This document shows, one piece after another, positions 8,202 to 17,951 of a DNA stretch of 64,000 bases; the stretch's first letter is position 1; each line of letters starts with the position of its first letter. A model generated the notes under the pieces. The model saw only the letters and a list, made by a program, of their open reading frames with translations. It did no database searches and was not told the DNA's origin. Where the stretch lies: assembly GCA_944387375.1 (NCBI GenBank), contig CALXEQ010000002.1:124001-188000 (forward strand). Reading direction: 5' to 3'. Made by a program: the position numbers and the translations under genes. This DNA comes from an uncultured Clostridia bacterium. GTDB lineage: Bacteria > Bacillota > Clostridia > TANB77 > CAG-465.

Positions 8202-10358
8202 TTAAATCATCTCAAAATCTATCTGTTTTGTCAATATATCTGCCTTAATCAATCTAACTTTTACTTTATCTCCAATTTTTATTTGCTTTGATGTATTTTT
8301 TCCTACTATCATTCTTGTTTTTTCATCATATATATAATAGTCTCCTGACATATCACTAAAAGATACAAATCCCTCAACTGTATTTTCAAGTTTAATAAAT
8401 ACACCAAAAGATGTTACCGATGAAATCTTTGCATCAAATTCTTCTCCAATAAAGTTTTGCATATATAATACAGAATATAAATCATCAAAGTCTCTTTCTA
8501 TCTTAGTTGCATTTTTTTCCATTTCTGAAGAAGTTTTTGAATATTGTTCGGCTTCATTTTCATATTTATTTAAATCCTTGTTTGAAAACAAATAATTATT
8601 TTCCATAGACTTAGATATTATTCTATGTATAAACAAATCTGGATATCTTCTTATTGGGGATGTAAAATGACAATAATATTTTGCATTAAGTCCAAAATGT
8701 CCCAGGCACTCATTACTATATTTTGCAAGTTTCATCGCTCTTAATACATATGTAGATATTATATCTTTTACATCCTGACTATCTATATTATTTAATATAT
8801 CAGATATTGCTTTAGGATGTACATCCTTTATTCCTTTTATTTTAAGTTTATAATTAGATAAAATTAAATTTAAATCTCTTAATTTTTCCTCATCTGGTTT
8901 TTCATGAATACGATATATAAAAGGTAATTGTAAAAAAAAGTATTTTTCAGCTATTACCATATTTGTTATAAGCATAAACTCTTCTATTATTTGATTTGCA
9001 AAAGTTTTAGGATATGCTTCTATATTTTTAACTTTTCCATCAACATCTAATATAACATGCATTTCTGGAATGTCAAAATTAATGCAACCTTTTTCCATTC
9101 TTTTATTATTTAAAATTTTTGCAAGCTCATTCATATTCATCAAGTCATCTTTGTAATTTCCATATTCTTCTTTTAATTCATCGTCTTCGTTATTAGTTAT
9201 AACTTTATATACCTTGTCATAACTCATTTTTTTAGTTACTTTTATTATGGCTTTAAATACTTGAGAATTTATAACATCTCCATTTTTAGATATTAGTATA
9301 TCTACTCCTAAAGCTAGTCTTTCTACACCAGCATTAAGACTACAAATCCCATTTGATAGCTCTTTAGGTAGCATTGGTATTACTCTTCCAGGAATATATA
9401 TACTTGTTCCTCTTGCTATAGCCTCTTTATCTAAAGCAGTATTTTCTTTTACATAATGACTAACATCTGCTATATATACAGATAATAAAAAAGTACCATC
9501 ACTTTGTTTTTTTACACTAACTGCATCATCTAAATCTTTTGCATCTGCAGCATCTATTGTATATACTCTTTCGTTAGTCCTATCAATTCTATTTTTCTTT
9601 TCAATAGCTAATACATTTTGTGGTATACTTTCCACTTCTTTTCTTACTGACTCATTAAATTTTTCAAGTTTATCTAAGCCATATGATATATATAATGATT
9701 TTGCATCAATATTAATATCGTTAGAGTTCCCTATAATTTGTATAATCTTTCCTTCTGCTTTATTATTTTCAGTAGGATATTTTTCAATTTTAACTTGTAC
9801 AACTTGTCCATTTTTTATATTAGCAGAATTTTTCTTAGATATATATATATCTTCTATTGTATCATCAATTGGAATAACAAAACCAAAATTTCTAGACTTT
9901 TCAAATCTTCCAACAACTTGTGTTACATTTCTTTTTAATATTTTTACTACTTTTCCTTCTTTACTTTTTCCAGTAGTATTTAAAATTTCTACTAATACCT
10001 CATCACCATTCATTGCACCATTTAAATTTTTTGAAGAAATATAAAAATCTTCTCCATCTTCTACAATTCCAAAACCATAATTTCCACTTTTAGCTTGATA
10101 TGTACATTTTACCAAATTTTTATTAGCTATTGGAACATATCTTTTACTATCATCTAAATATATAACGCCTTGTTCTTGCAATTGTTCTAAAATACTATCT
10201 AATATCCCCAAATCATTTTTAGGTATACGAAAAAGTGATATTATTTGTTTTCTTGTTACAAGTTTATATTGTTCATTTAAAAAAAAGGAAGTTAATACTT
10301 CCTTTCTTGTAGCATATTTATTATTTTGAGATTTATTAACTATATCTTTTCTTTTCAT
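8202..10358 (-). CDS. rnr: Ribonuclease R
   Basis: 718 aa, the usual length. The N-terminal winged helix (ISLFRIP...LDSILEQL), two cold-shock-type domains, the RNB catalytic domain (TIDAADAKDLDDAVSV with the metal-binding Asp cluster) and a C-terminal S1 domain (GEEFDAKISSVTSFGVFIKL) follow in the order typical of this 3'-5' exoribonuclease. It degrades structured RNA and is often coupled to tmRNA quality control. It lies 12 bp downstream of secG, a conserved Firmicutes arrangement. smpB, often next, is not seen here. Confidence 0.97.
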   Translation of the reverse strand: MKRKDIVNKSQNNKYATRKEVLTSFFLNEQYKLVTRKQIISLFRIPKNDLGILDSILEQLQEQGVIYLDDSKRYVPIANKNLVKCTYQAKSGNYGFGIVEDGEDFYISSKNLNGAMNGDEVLVEILNTTGKSKEGKVVKILKRNVTQVVGRFEKSRNFGFVIPIDDTIEDIYISKKNSANIKNGQVVQVKIEKYPTENNKAEGKIIQIIGNSNDINIDAKSLYISYGLDKLEKFNESVRKEVESIPQNVLAIEKKNRIDRTNERVYTIDAADAKDLDDAVSVKKQSDGTFLLSVYIADVSHYVKENTALDKEAIARGTSIYIPGRVIPMLPKELSNGICSLNAGVERLALGVDILISKNGDVINSQVFKAIIKVTKKMSYDKVYKVITNNEDDELKEEYGNYKDDLMNMNELAKILNNKRMEKGCINFDIPEMHVILDVDGKVKNIEAYPKTFANQIIEEFMLITNMVIAEKYFFLQLPFIYRIHEKPDEEKLRDLNLILSNYKLKIKGIKDVHPKAISDILNNIDSQDVKDIISTYVLRAMKLAKYSNECLGHFGLNAKYYCHFTSPIRRYPDLFIHRIISKSMENNYLFSNKDLNKYENEAEQYSKTSSEMEKNATKIERDFDDLYSVLYMQNFIGEEFDAKISSVTSFGVFIKLENTVEGFVSFSDMSGDYYIYDEKTRMIVGKNTSKQIKIGDKVKVRLIKADILTKQIDFEMI

Positions 10359-10370
10359 ATTTATCTACCT

Positions 10371-10607
10371 TTATTTTATTATTGAAAAAGTTGTAGCAAA
10401 GCATAAGATACAAAAAATTATAGCTAATACAACAGTGTATTTAGATAATATACCATCTAAAGTTTTTGATTTATTTGAGCCATAAAATGTATTATTTCCT
10501 GTTATTGCTGATTGTTGTTGCTTACTTGATTGTAGCATAACTACTACTGTAAGTATAATTCCAACAATTATAGTTGCTATTGCTAAAGTCCAATCTATCC
10601 AACCCAT
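10371..10607 (-). CDS. secG: Preprotein translocase subunit SecG
   Basis: 78 aa with two membrane helices, separated by a Gln/Ser-rich then Gly/Asn loop (LQSSKQQQSAITG...FYG) that is characteristic of SecG. It assists SecYEG-mediated export. It is followed directly by rnr. Confidence 0.93.
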   Translation of the reverse strand: MGWIDWTLAIATIIVGIILTVVVMLQSSKQQQSAITGNNTFYGSNKSKTLDGILSKYTVVLAIIFCILCFATTFSIIK

Positions 10608-10669
10608 ATTGTATTCCTCCTAAAAAAATAAGTAATTTACTCGTTTATTATAACATAAAAAAAATTAAA

Positions 10670-12637
10670 TTACAAGCTTATACCAACGTTTTCTTCAATT
10701 GACATTAATATATCATTAATTTTTTGATTATTAAGTAATAAATTTATCTGAGTATATTTATAATATATTGTATCTATTCCCTCATAATACACCTGCATTG
10801 CATAATCATTAAAACTATGTTCTTTTTTTAATTTTTCTAAAATATCTAATAATTTTTCCAAGTATATCTCATATCCTAAATTTATATTTTCTGAATAATT
10901 ATTTTGCACAATGTAATCTAAATATTCACAAACATAATATATATAATCTCTATATACATATTTATTACTTTTCTCATATTTCAACTCATTATTTAAATTA
11001 TTTTCTATAATATTTACTATTTCTTTTCTTTTTTGCTCATCATCTTCCCCATATATTTCTTTTTTTATATCCATAATATCTAAATACGTTTTACAAGCCA
11101 CATTATAATTTGAAATATATTCTAAATCATATCTATCAAATTTAAGAGCTAAATTACATCTATTTAAGATATTTTGTTGTTCATCTAAAGAATTATTTAA
11201 ATTATTTACTTCAATTGGCATTAAAAACGCACCAATAACAAGTAAAGTATTAATAAAAAATACTAATACATATACTACTACATTACAAATTAAAAATACT
11301 TTATTTACATTAATACTCTTTTGGTTATTACAACATAGCCCAATAAATATAGCTAAAATAAACTGCATATAGGCATATGTAAAGAAAACATCAAAAAAGC
11401 TAAATATCAATATATTAACTAAAATTAGTTTATATATATTATTTTTAGATTTTACTAATACAAAAATTATTAAAGCTAAAAAATTGATTAAACCGACTAT
11501 TCCTGCTTCTACTAAAATTTGAATTAAAATACTATGTACTTCCATAGATATATATTGTTGTTGCTGTACTGTCTCATAAAAAGTTCTAAAGCCACTTCCA
11601 CCAATTCCAAATAAAAAATTAGTTATAGATGATGTGCTAATTTTTAATGCATCTAAATAATATGTAAATCTAGATATAGTGCTGTCAAATTCCTCAAAAT
11701 ACTCGCAAAATCTTAATATAAGCCCACTCTTAAAAAATATTGAGGTATTAAATGCAAAAAATATTATTATTGCAATACCAATAAAAGTAAAAACATATAA
11801 ATCTATATTTTTAATTTTTAATTTATTTAATATATAATTTATTCCAAAGTATAATATAATTCCTAAAATTAATCCAATATAAACATTATATCCAATAATT
11901 AAAGATATAGTAAAAGCATAGATAATTTCAAACAAAGTATTAACTATATATCTATACTTTTTAGTAAATAAACATAATGCTATATTACTTATAACATATA
12001 AAAATAAAGCCATTTTAGATTGTGTAAGTATTATTACTGTTCCTAAAAACATTGTAATTACATTTATTAATAAAGCTTTAACACTATTTTTTTCATATTT
12101 AAAACATATATTCTTTAGATAAAGAATACTTGCTATACATAAAACCCCGAGTAAATTTGAATATTGAAATACAGAAGATATTTTTCCTTCATATTCTAAA
12201 TATCCACTTCCTATCAATTCTAAAGGTTTATCTAATATTCTTGCACCTAATTCATCAATTCCAATAACCGAAAAAATAATAGTAAAAATAACTATAGACT
12301 TAGCAAATCTATCTTTATTATCACTTCTAGATACAACTAGATACATTAAGAACATTGTATATACTTTTATAATAGAATTTATTGTTCCAGACATAGTAGT
12401 AGGTATAAAAAATAAAACTATACAATAAGATAAACTAAATACAAAAAATAAAATATCAGTATTATATATTTTCTTTTTAAAATTCACCACCAAATAAATT
12501 CCTGATACTAATTGTATAAGATATACCAAAAATAATTCATCATGCTTATAATATCCACCTTTTATAAGTCCTATAAAAAATAATAAAAACAATAATATAT
12601 ATTCAAATATATCTTTAATATTTATTTTTTTTAACAT
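10670..12637 (-). CDS. O-antigen ligase/Wzy-like polytopic membrane protein
   Basis: 655 aa. About eleven hydrophobic helices cover residues 10-450. Among them, a periplasmic-loop-like region with GIGGSGFRTFYETVQQ...EVHSILIQILVEAG matches the Wzy_C (O-antigen ligase) pattern, in which a conserved His-containing H-[SN]-x-[YFI] motif ends the big loop. The C-terminal 180 residues are soluble and helical, rich in Asn/Tyr and possibly TPR-like. It probably polymerises or ligates surface glycans, but no glycosyltransferases are adjacent. The start at ATG 12637 is preceded by a TAGAGGTAGAGA region. Confidence 0.72.
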   Translation of the reverse strand: MLKKINIKDIFEYILLFLLFFIGLIKGGYYKHDELFLVYLIQLVSGIYLVVNFKKKIYNTDILFFVFSLSYCIVLFFIPTTMSGTINSIIKVYTMFLMYLVVSRSDNKDRFAKSIVIFTIIFSVIGIDELGARILDKPLELIGSGYLEYEGKISSVFQYSNLLGVLCIASILYLKNICFKYEKNSVKALLINVITMFLGTVIILTQSKMALFLYVISNIALCLFTKKYRYIVNTLFEIIYAFTISLIIGYNVYIGLILGIILYFGINYILNKLKIKNIDLYVFTFIGIAIIIFFAFNTSIFFKSGLILRFCEYFEEFDSTISRFTYYLDALKISTSSITNFLFGIGGSGFRTFYETVQQQQYISMEVHSILIQILVEAGIVGLINFLALIIFVLVKSKNNIYKLILVNILIFSFFDVFFTYAYMQFILAIFIGLCCNNQKSINVNKVFLICNVVVYVLVFFINTLLVIGAFLMPIEVNNLNNSLDEQQNILNRCNLALKFDRYDLEYISNYNVACKTYLDIMDIKKEIYGEDDEQKRKEIVNIIENNLNNELKYEKSNKYVYRDYIYYVCEYLDYIVQNNYSENINLGYEIYLEKLLDILEKLKKEHSFNDYAMQVYYEGIDTIYYKYTQINLLLNNQKINDILMSIEENVGISL

Positions 12638-12694
12638 TTCTCTACCTCTATATATCGAAATTATATATTATTTTATATAATTAATCAAGAAAAC

Positions 12695-12710
12695 AGAGGG
12701 ATTACCCTCT
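12695..12710 (-). terminator. Terminator of the RHH gene
   Basis: AGAGGG-ATTA-CCCTCT overlaps the stop codon of the RHH gene and is followed on the - strand by GTTTTCTT. Confidence 0.65.
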
Positions 12711-12882
12711 ATTCTAAATTTCTTAAACCATATTCTAATATTTGATTTACTACACTATTAAACGATGTATTATTTTGTTCAGCTAATAAGCTTATTTTAT
12801 CATATGTTTGTCCGCTCATTCGAATAGTTCTTGTAATGGTATCTCTATTTTTGTTATTTGGTATTATTCTTAATTTCTCCAA
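12709..12882 (-). CDS. Ribbon-helix-helix protein
   Basis: 57 aa from TTG 12882, which has AGGTGA at good spacing; GTG 12891 is the alternative. The segment DTITRTIRMSGQTYDKISLLAEQNNTS... fits the ribbon-helix-helix (CopG/Arc) fold: a short beta strand, then two helices. Such proteins are usually autoregulating DNA-binding repressors or antitoxins. No toxin gene is adjacent. Directly upstream are two AGTGTAC direct repeats (12927-12945) that may be its operator. Confidence 0.7.
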   Translation of the reverse strand: MEKLRIIPNNKNRDTITRTIRMSGQTYDKISLLAEQNNTSFNSVVNQILEYGLRNLE

Positions 12883-12926
12883 TATTATCACCTATTGTTA
12901 TTATATTTAAAAATATTGTCAATTTT

Positions 12927-12945
12927 AGTGTACCAATAAGTGTAC
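12927..12945. promoter_or_regulatory. Candidate operator: two AGTGTAC direct repeats
   Basis: AGTGTAC occurs at 12927-12933 and 12939-12945, and each copy contains the palindrome GTAC. The repeats lie 45-60 bp upstream of the RHH gene. On the + strand a TGCTATAAT (extended -10) follows at 12961-12969, but I find no gene for it. The rest of the 12,883-13,227 gap is AT-rich with no supported ORF. Confidence 0.35.
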
Positions 12946-13144
12946 ATTGAATTAATTTTATGCTATAATCAATATAGGTGAAATACAATAATAAAAAAAT
13001 CTTATAACATTGTCTATAGTACTCATATTTATTATTATATTTAATATATTTATATAATAAATATATTTGCTAAACCTAAGTAATATTTTTAAATTAATAC
13101 TTAAGTTTACCACCTATGTATTTTAATTTTAATTTCCATTTAAA

Positions 13145-13224
13145 AAAGTAGATAATCATATGTAATAACTAAATCATTTTTAACGTTTAATTTTTGAGAT
13201 TTGTTTTTACAGATTATCTACTTT
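13145..13224 (-). terminator. Long-loop inverted repeat after nrdG, probable terminator
   Basis: AAAGTAGATAATC (13145-13157) and GATTATCTACTTT (13212-13224) are perfect 13-bp arms separated by 54 nt. On the - strand the second arm is followed by a T-run, so it can terminate the nrdDG transcript, which ends at 13228. The long loop is unusual for a simple terminator. Confidence 0.55.
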
Positions 13225-13227
13225 ATT

Positions 13228-13716
13228 TTAATTAAATATAACTATTTCATTATTTTCTCTACTTTTTTTTATATCTATAACTCTTTGATTAGCTGAACCT
13301 TTCCATTTTAATGTGGGATCATGTAGTTCATCTTTATATTGACCATCAACTAAAACGTCTACATACTTAAATACTTCTTCATCCTTTAAATCTTCATATT
13401 TAAATCCTGTCCACATCCACAAATTTTTATCCGGAAAATTTTCTTTAAACTTTTTAGCAAGTTTTGTTGTTCCTTCTCTATTAACAGGATTCATTGGCTC
13501 TCCTCCTAAAATTGAGAGCCCTTTAATGTGATCCTTTTTACATAGTTGTAAAACTTTTTCTATTACCTCATCATTAAATTCTTTTCCACCATTAAAATCC
13601 CACGTTTCTGGATTAAAACAATTTTTACAATGAAATTGACACCCTTGCATAAAAATAGATACTCTTACACCTGGCCCATCAGCTATATCCATTTTTCGTA
13701 TTAAATTATATCTCAT
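13228..13716 (-). CDS. nrdG: Anaerobic ribonucleoside-triphosphate reductase activating protein
   Basis: 162 aa, normal NrdG length. The radical-SAM cysteines are in GCQFHCKNCF (CxxxCxxC), followed by GGEP. It generates the glycyl radical on NrdD under anaerobic conditions. The gene starts 2 bp after nrdD and belongs to the same operon. Confidence 0.96.
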   Translation of the reverse strand: MRYNLIRKMDIADGPGVRVSIFMQGCQFHCKNCFNPETWDFNGGKEFNDEVIEKVLQLCKKDHIKGLSILGGEPMNPVNREGTTKLAKKFKENFPDKNLWMWTGFKYEDLKDEEVFKYVDVLVDGQYKDELHDPTLKWKGSANQRVIDIKKSRENNEIVIFN

Positions 13717-13718
13717 AC

Positions 13719-15911
13719 TTAATCAGCCACCTTGTTATCTATATGTAGTACTCTTTCTTTTATTTCTTGAGTTCTTCCCTTATTCCAGAAATTAGTACCA
13801 ATATATCCACATGTACGTCTTGCTACATTTAATGTATTATGATCTCTATTTCCACAATTTGGACAGAACCACTCGAAATTATCGTCAATTAATATTTCAC
13901 CTGTATATCCACATTTTTGACAATAATCTGATTTTGTATTAAGCTCCGCATACATTATATTATCATATATAAATTTTATAACCTCAATAATTGCATCTAA
14001 ATTATTTTGTAAATTTGGTGTTTCTACATAAGAAATAGCACCACCTGGACTTAATCTTTGGAATTCACTTTCTAATTTTAATTTAGAAAAAGCGTCTATT
14101 TCTTCAAATACTGGAACATGATATGAATTAGTAATATATCCTCTATCAGTTATTCCTTTTACTGTTCCAAATCTTTCTTTTAAACACTTTGCAAATTTAT
14201 ATGTTGTAGATTCTATTGGTGAACCATATACAGAATAATCTATGTCTTCTTCTTTTTTCCATTTTGCTGTCATATCATTTAAATGTTGCATTACTTTTAA
14301 ACCAAACTCTTTACCTTCTCCATTATCTGTATGTGAATGTCCTGTCATAACCTTTACACACTCATAAAGTCCTGCATATCCAAGTGAAATTGTAGAATAT
14401 CCATGATGTAATAACTCATGTATTGATTCTCCCTTATCAAGTCTTGCTAACGCTCCATATTGCCATAAAATTGGAGCTACATCACTTGTAGCATTACTTA
14501 ATCTTTTATGTCTAATTTGTAATGCTCTATGGCAAAGTTCTAGTCTTTCATCAAAAATTTTCCAGAACTTATCCATATCTCCATCAGCTGAAAGTGCAAC
14601 ATCTGGTAAATTAATAGTTACAACACCCTGATTAAATCTACCGTAATATTTTCCTTTGCCTTTAACATAATTTTTAGCTTTAGCAATATTTCCTAGACTC
14701 ATTGTTCTATCTGGTGTAAGGAATGATCTACATCCCATACATGGGTAACATTCCCCATTTCCAAGTTCGTTTTTCTTTAATTCAAGCATCATTTTCTCTG
14801 AAATATAATCTGGTACCATTCTTTTTGCTGTACATTCAGCAGCAAGTTTTGTTAAATACCAATATTTACTATCTTCATGAATATTATCTTCTTCAAGTAT
14901 GTATAAAAGTTTTGGGAATGCTGGTGTTATATATACACCTTTCTCATTTTTAAAGCCAAGTATTCTTTGTTTTAAAAATTCTTCTATTACCATAGCAAGT
15001 TCTTCTTTATATTCATCTGTTTCACCTAAGTACATACAAACAGATAAAAAAGGAGCCTGACCATTTGTATTTGTCATAGAATTTACTTGATAATTAAATG
15101 TTTGTACTCCATCTTCTACTTCTTTTCTTGTATCTTGCATAGCAAATTCTTTACATTCTTCTTCACTTAAATTTCTCTCTTTATATTTTTTCAAATATTT
15201 TTCATAGCTTAATCTTACAAATGGAGCAAGATGTGTAAGTGAAACTGTAGCTCCACCATAGCTAGAAGATGTAACAGCAAGAATAATTTGTGTTGCAATT
15301 GTCGCAGCAGTAATAAATCTATGAGGTTTTTCTATCATTACACCATTTATAACAGTCCCATTTTGTAACATATCATCAAGATTAATTAACTCACAATTAT
15401 GAAGAGCATTTTGTGCAAAATAATCTGCATCATGAAAATGTATAATTCCTTTATCATGAGCTTCAACTATGTCCTCTGGTAGTAAAAATCTTCTTGTTAT
15501 ATCTGTACTTGTAATACCTGCCAAATAATCTCTTTGTGTAGTTACAACTTGTGCATTTTTATTTGAGTTTTCACTATTCCAATACTCATTTTCTCCTTCT
15601 ATTAATTCTTTAATAGATTTATCTGTTGTATTTGCTTTTCTTACCAAAGCTCTAGTATATCTATATGTAATATATTTTTTAGCTAGTTGATATTTATCAA
15701 ATTCCATTAGTTTTTCTTCTATTATATCTTGAATATCTTCTACTAAAATTCTCTTTTTATTTAAATCTTCTATATATTTTATAATTTCTTCAATTTCTTC
15801 TTTAGAAGCTTTTTCTTTTCCTTTTACTTCATTATTAGCTTTACCTATAGCTACTTTTATTTTCTCTGGATCATAGTCTACTATATGCCCATCTCTTTTT
15901 ACAATTTTCAT
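13719..15911 (-). CDS. nrdD: Anaerobic ribonucleoside-triphosphate reductase
   Basis: 730 aa. An N-terminal ATP-cone domain (KIVKRDGHIVDYDPEKI), the central catalytic barrel and the C-terminal zinc site (CQKCGYTG...FCPNCG) are present. The glycyl-radical loop RRTCGYIGTNFWNKGR contains the radical Gly. The enzyme makes dNTPs without oxygen and supports an anaerobic lifestyle. It is divergent from the Crp/Fnr-type gene, with a candidate Crp-like box 30.5 bp upstream of its -10 element. Confidence 0.98.
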   Translation of the reverse strand: MKIVKRDGHIVDYDPEKIKVAIGKANNEVKGKEKASKEEIEEIIKYIEDLNKKRILVEDIQDIIEEKLMEFDKYQLAKKYITYRYTRALVRKANTTDKSIKELIEGENEYWNSENSNKNAQVVTTQRDYLAGITSTDITRRFLLPEDIVEAHDKGIIHFHDADYFAQNALHNCELINLDDMLQNGTVINGVMIEKPHRFITAATIATQIILAVTSSSYGGATVSLTHLAPFVRLSYEKYLKKYKERNLSEEECKEFAMQDTRKEVEDGVQTFNYQVNSMTNTNGQAPFLSVCMYLGETDEYKEELAMVIEEFLKQRILGFKNEKGVYITPAFPKLLYILEEDNIHEDSKYWYLTKLAAECTAKRMVPDYISEKMMLELKKNELGNGECYPCMGCRSFLTPDRTMSLGNIAKAKNYVKGKGKYYGRFNQGVVTINLPDVALSADGDMDKFWKIFDERLELCHRALQIRHKRLSNATSDVAPILWQYGALARLDKGESIHELLHHGYSTISLGYAGLYECVKVMTGHSHTDNGEGKEFGLKVMQHLNDMTAKWKKEEDIDYSVYGSPIESTTYKFAKCLKERFGTVKGITDRGYITNSYHVPVFEEIDAFSKLKLESEFQRLSPGGAISYVETPNLQNNLDAIIEVIKFIYDNIMYAELNTKSDYCQKCGYTGEILIDDNFEWFCPNCGNRDHNTLNVARRTCGYIGTNFWNKGRTQEIKERVLHIDNKVAD

Positions 15912-15945
15912 TTTTACTCCCCCTCATTTATTTTCTTATATATAT

Positions 15946-15988
15946 TTTATATCAATAATATGAAAAATAAAAAAGTTGCACTTGCACC
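15946..15988 (-). promoter_or_regulatory. nrdD promoter with candidate Crp/Fnr-type box
   Basis: TATAAA at 15946-15951 has no clear -35. Instead GTTGCA-CT-TGCACC (15975-15988) has the 14-bp 6+2+6 geometry of Crp/Fnr-family sites, and its centre is about 42 bp before the inferred start, the class II activator position. The same form of site recurs in the prophage at 21230-21243. It lies between nrdD and the divergent Crp/Fnr gene, which may bind it. Confidence 0.5.
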
Positions 15989-16027
15989 TTTTTCGTTTTT
16001 TTGTTAAAATTGTTTTAGGTGATAAAT

Positions 16028-16660
16028 ATGACAAAACCTTTTGATGACTTATCTACTTTTCAGATAAATAAATTATATGAATTACTTGGGGTACATATAT
16101 ATAAATTTAGTGAAAATCAAGAAATAATTCCTACAATAAAAAATGAAAATATTATAGCTATTATTTTAGAAGGCTATGCTCAAATAATAAATATTGAATA
16201 TAATGGTAATGAAATAATAGTAGAAGAGCTTTTTAAGGATAGTATATTTGGTAGTAATATTTCTGCAACAAACAGTGATAATTGCCAAATAATAGCTAGA
16301 GAAGAGACGCAAGTATTAGTAATAGATTATGAAAAACTAATCAATCCCAACAATTTAAAACATAATTATTATAATACATTTTTAAGAAACTTATTTGATA
16401 TTATAAATACAAAATACAAAAAAACTAATGAACGAGTTAAAATACTAGAAAAAAAACAAATACGTGAAAAATTACTAGAATACTTCGAAATAGAAAATAA
16501 AAGAAGTCGTTTTAATTATGTATACTTACAATCTTCATTTAGAGATTTAGCAGATTACTTAGCCATTAATAGATCAGCTATGTTTAGAGAACTAAAGCAT
16601 TTAAAAGAAGAAAAACTAATTGAAATTAAAGATAGAAGAATAACTTTATTATATAAATAA
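16028..16660 (+). CDS. Crp/Fnr family transcriptional regulator
   Basis: 210 aa. An N-terminal cyclic-nucleotide-binding-like beta roll (about 20-115) is followed by a long dimer helix. The C-terminal winged helix contains FRDLADYLAINRSAMFRELKHLKEE, with the recognition helix at NRSAMFREL. There is no N-terminal Cys cluster, so it is not a classical FeS Fnr. The start at ATG 16028 has AGGTGA; the GTG three codons earlier does not. Divergence from nrdD suggests that it controls anaerobic nucleotide reduction. Confidence 0.88.
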   Translation: MTKPFDDLSTFQINKLYELLGVHIYKFSENQEIIPTIKNENIIAIILEGYAQIINIEYNGNEIIVEELFKDSIFGSNISATNSDNCQIIAREETQVLVIDYEKLINPNNLKHNYYNTFLRNLFDIINTKYKKTNERVKILEKKQIREKLLEYFEIENKRSRFNYVYLQSSFRDLADYLAINRSAMFRELKHLKEEKLIEIKDRRITLLYK

Positions 16661-16661
16661 A

Positions 16662-16711
16662 AAATAAGTGAACCCAACTCATTAATATCTAATGTTTAGG
16701 TTCGCTTATTT
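16662..16711. terminator. Bidirectional terminator between crp-like gene and pseudogene
   Basis: AAATAAGTGAACC and GGTTCGCTTATTT pair over 13 bp with one G-U, flanked by A- and T-runs. It serves the convergent genes on both sides. Confidence 0.7.
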
Positions 16712-16724
16712 TTCAGTAATACAA

Positions 16725-17446
16725 CTATATAATTTCAGTTCCTCCCCATTCAACAACAGTAAATCCATTTCTTTGTTGTTTTTGTAAATTTTGCTCTCTA
16801 ACTTCTATTGGCTCATCAAGATTTTTAAATTGCATATGAACTCGAATTAGAGTATCAGGCTCTTTTGAAAATTCTAAAGGCATATATTCATTTATTTCTT
16901 CTTTTGAAGTAAATCTTATATAATTATATTCAATCTCTTGCAATTTAGGTAACCAGTATATTATAAACTCTTCTGCCTCTTTATTTGAAAGTCCAAGAAT
17001 ATCTAATTTTTCTTCTAAAAACTTAATAGTATCTTCTCTTTTTACTATAAACCCTTCTTCTGTTACTGAAGCATTAAAATCTGCTCCTTCCCAATATAAA
17101 GAATATAATTCTCTATTAGTGTTATTATCTACCAACGTTCCATCTGGATAAGCAGTTACATTCCAACCATCTTGATATTCAGGATAAAAACATAATATCT
17201 CTTGAAGATTTCCTAATGTTACAAAAAGTTTTGTTTCTTCTTCTGTATATATATTATTGGTTTTGCACTAGGTGTCATAAACCTCTCCATATCATTAGAA
17301 TTTCCATCATTTTTTTCTACTGATGTGTCATCTAATGTCATAGGTTGTTCATAAAAGAAATTATAGTATACTACAACCCCAATAGCAACAATAATAATTA
17401 ACAATATTACCAACAAAAAAATTCTTTTCTACCTATTTTCTTTCAT
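16725..17446 (-). pseudogene. Broken membrane-anchored hypothetical protein
   Basis: An AGGAGG site precedes ATG 17446, but the sixth codon is TAG (17429-17431). The same frame continues into an N-terminal membrane anchor (LVILLIIIVAIGVVVYY). A frameshift in a TA repeat near 17245-17255 then moves the reading frame, which continues as TEEETKLFVTLGNLQEILCFYP... and VDNNTNRELYSLYWEGADF to the end. Joined, it would be about 240 aa: one anchor and an extracytoplasmic domain I do not recognise. One nonsense codon and one indel make it a probable pseudogene, unless both are sequence errors. Confidence 0.7.
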
Positions 17447-17618
17447 ACATAACCTCCTGATATAGTTTTATTATATCATATATCGTTTAAAAAGAAAAAA
17501 TAATAAGTAACTAAAAATTTTTGTTTGTATTAATTATAGATCTTTTAATAAATAATAGCCTTTATATTGATTTTTTACATTAATTTTGAGATAATATTGT
17601 GCAAAGGAGGCGATAGCT

Positions 17619-17885
17619 ATGTACTGTTATATTATTACTTTAAATTTAAATAATAAAGACAAAGACTACTCTGAGCTTTTTAAAGCAATTGAAGATTTAG
17701 GCAAATGCAAAAAAGTATTAGAATCTTGTTGGATTGTTGAAACAAATGTAAGAGCCAATAATATAGCAAGATATTTATATAATCATATAGAAGATAATGA
17801 CAGACTATTTGTTGGTAAACTTAATGGAGAAGCTACATGGATAAACGTCCTTTGCGATGATGAATGGTTAAAAGACAATCTTTAA
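17619..17885 (+). CDS. Cas2-like/SinR-family small protein
   Basis: 88 aa with AAAGGAGGCGATAGCT before the ATG. The pattern is a beta strand, YSELFKAIEDLGKCKKVLESCWIVETN, then DNDRLFVGKLNGEATW. It resembles the ferredoxin-like fold proteins related to Cas2 (SinR family), where a strand is followed by helix, strand, and a late DxLxVxKL strand. No CRISPR repeats or cas1 are in the window, so a CRISPR role is unlikely; standalone members are of unknown function. Confidence 0.6.
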   Translation: MYCYIITLNLNNKDKDYSELFKAIEDLGKCKKVLESCWIVETNVRANNIARYLYNHIEDNDRLFVGKLNGEATWINVLCDDEWLKDNL

Positions 17886-17913
17886 TATAAAAATATAAGC
17901 TTTTTATAAAAAA

Positions 17914-17942
17914 GAGACTCATGATGATTAATCATAAGTCTC
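17914..17942. terminator. Bidirectional terminator
   Basis: GAGACTCATGAT and ATCATAAGTCTC pair with one mismatch around GATTA, with A- and T-runs outside. It lies between the Cas2-like gene (+) and the SecB-like gene (-), which are convergent. Confidence 0.75.
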
Positions 17943-17951
17943 ATTTTTTAC

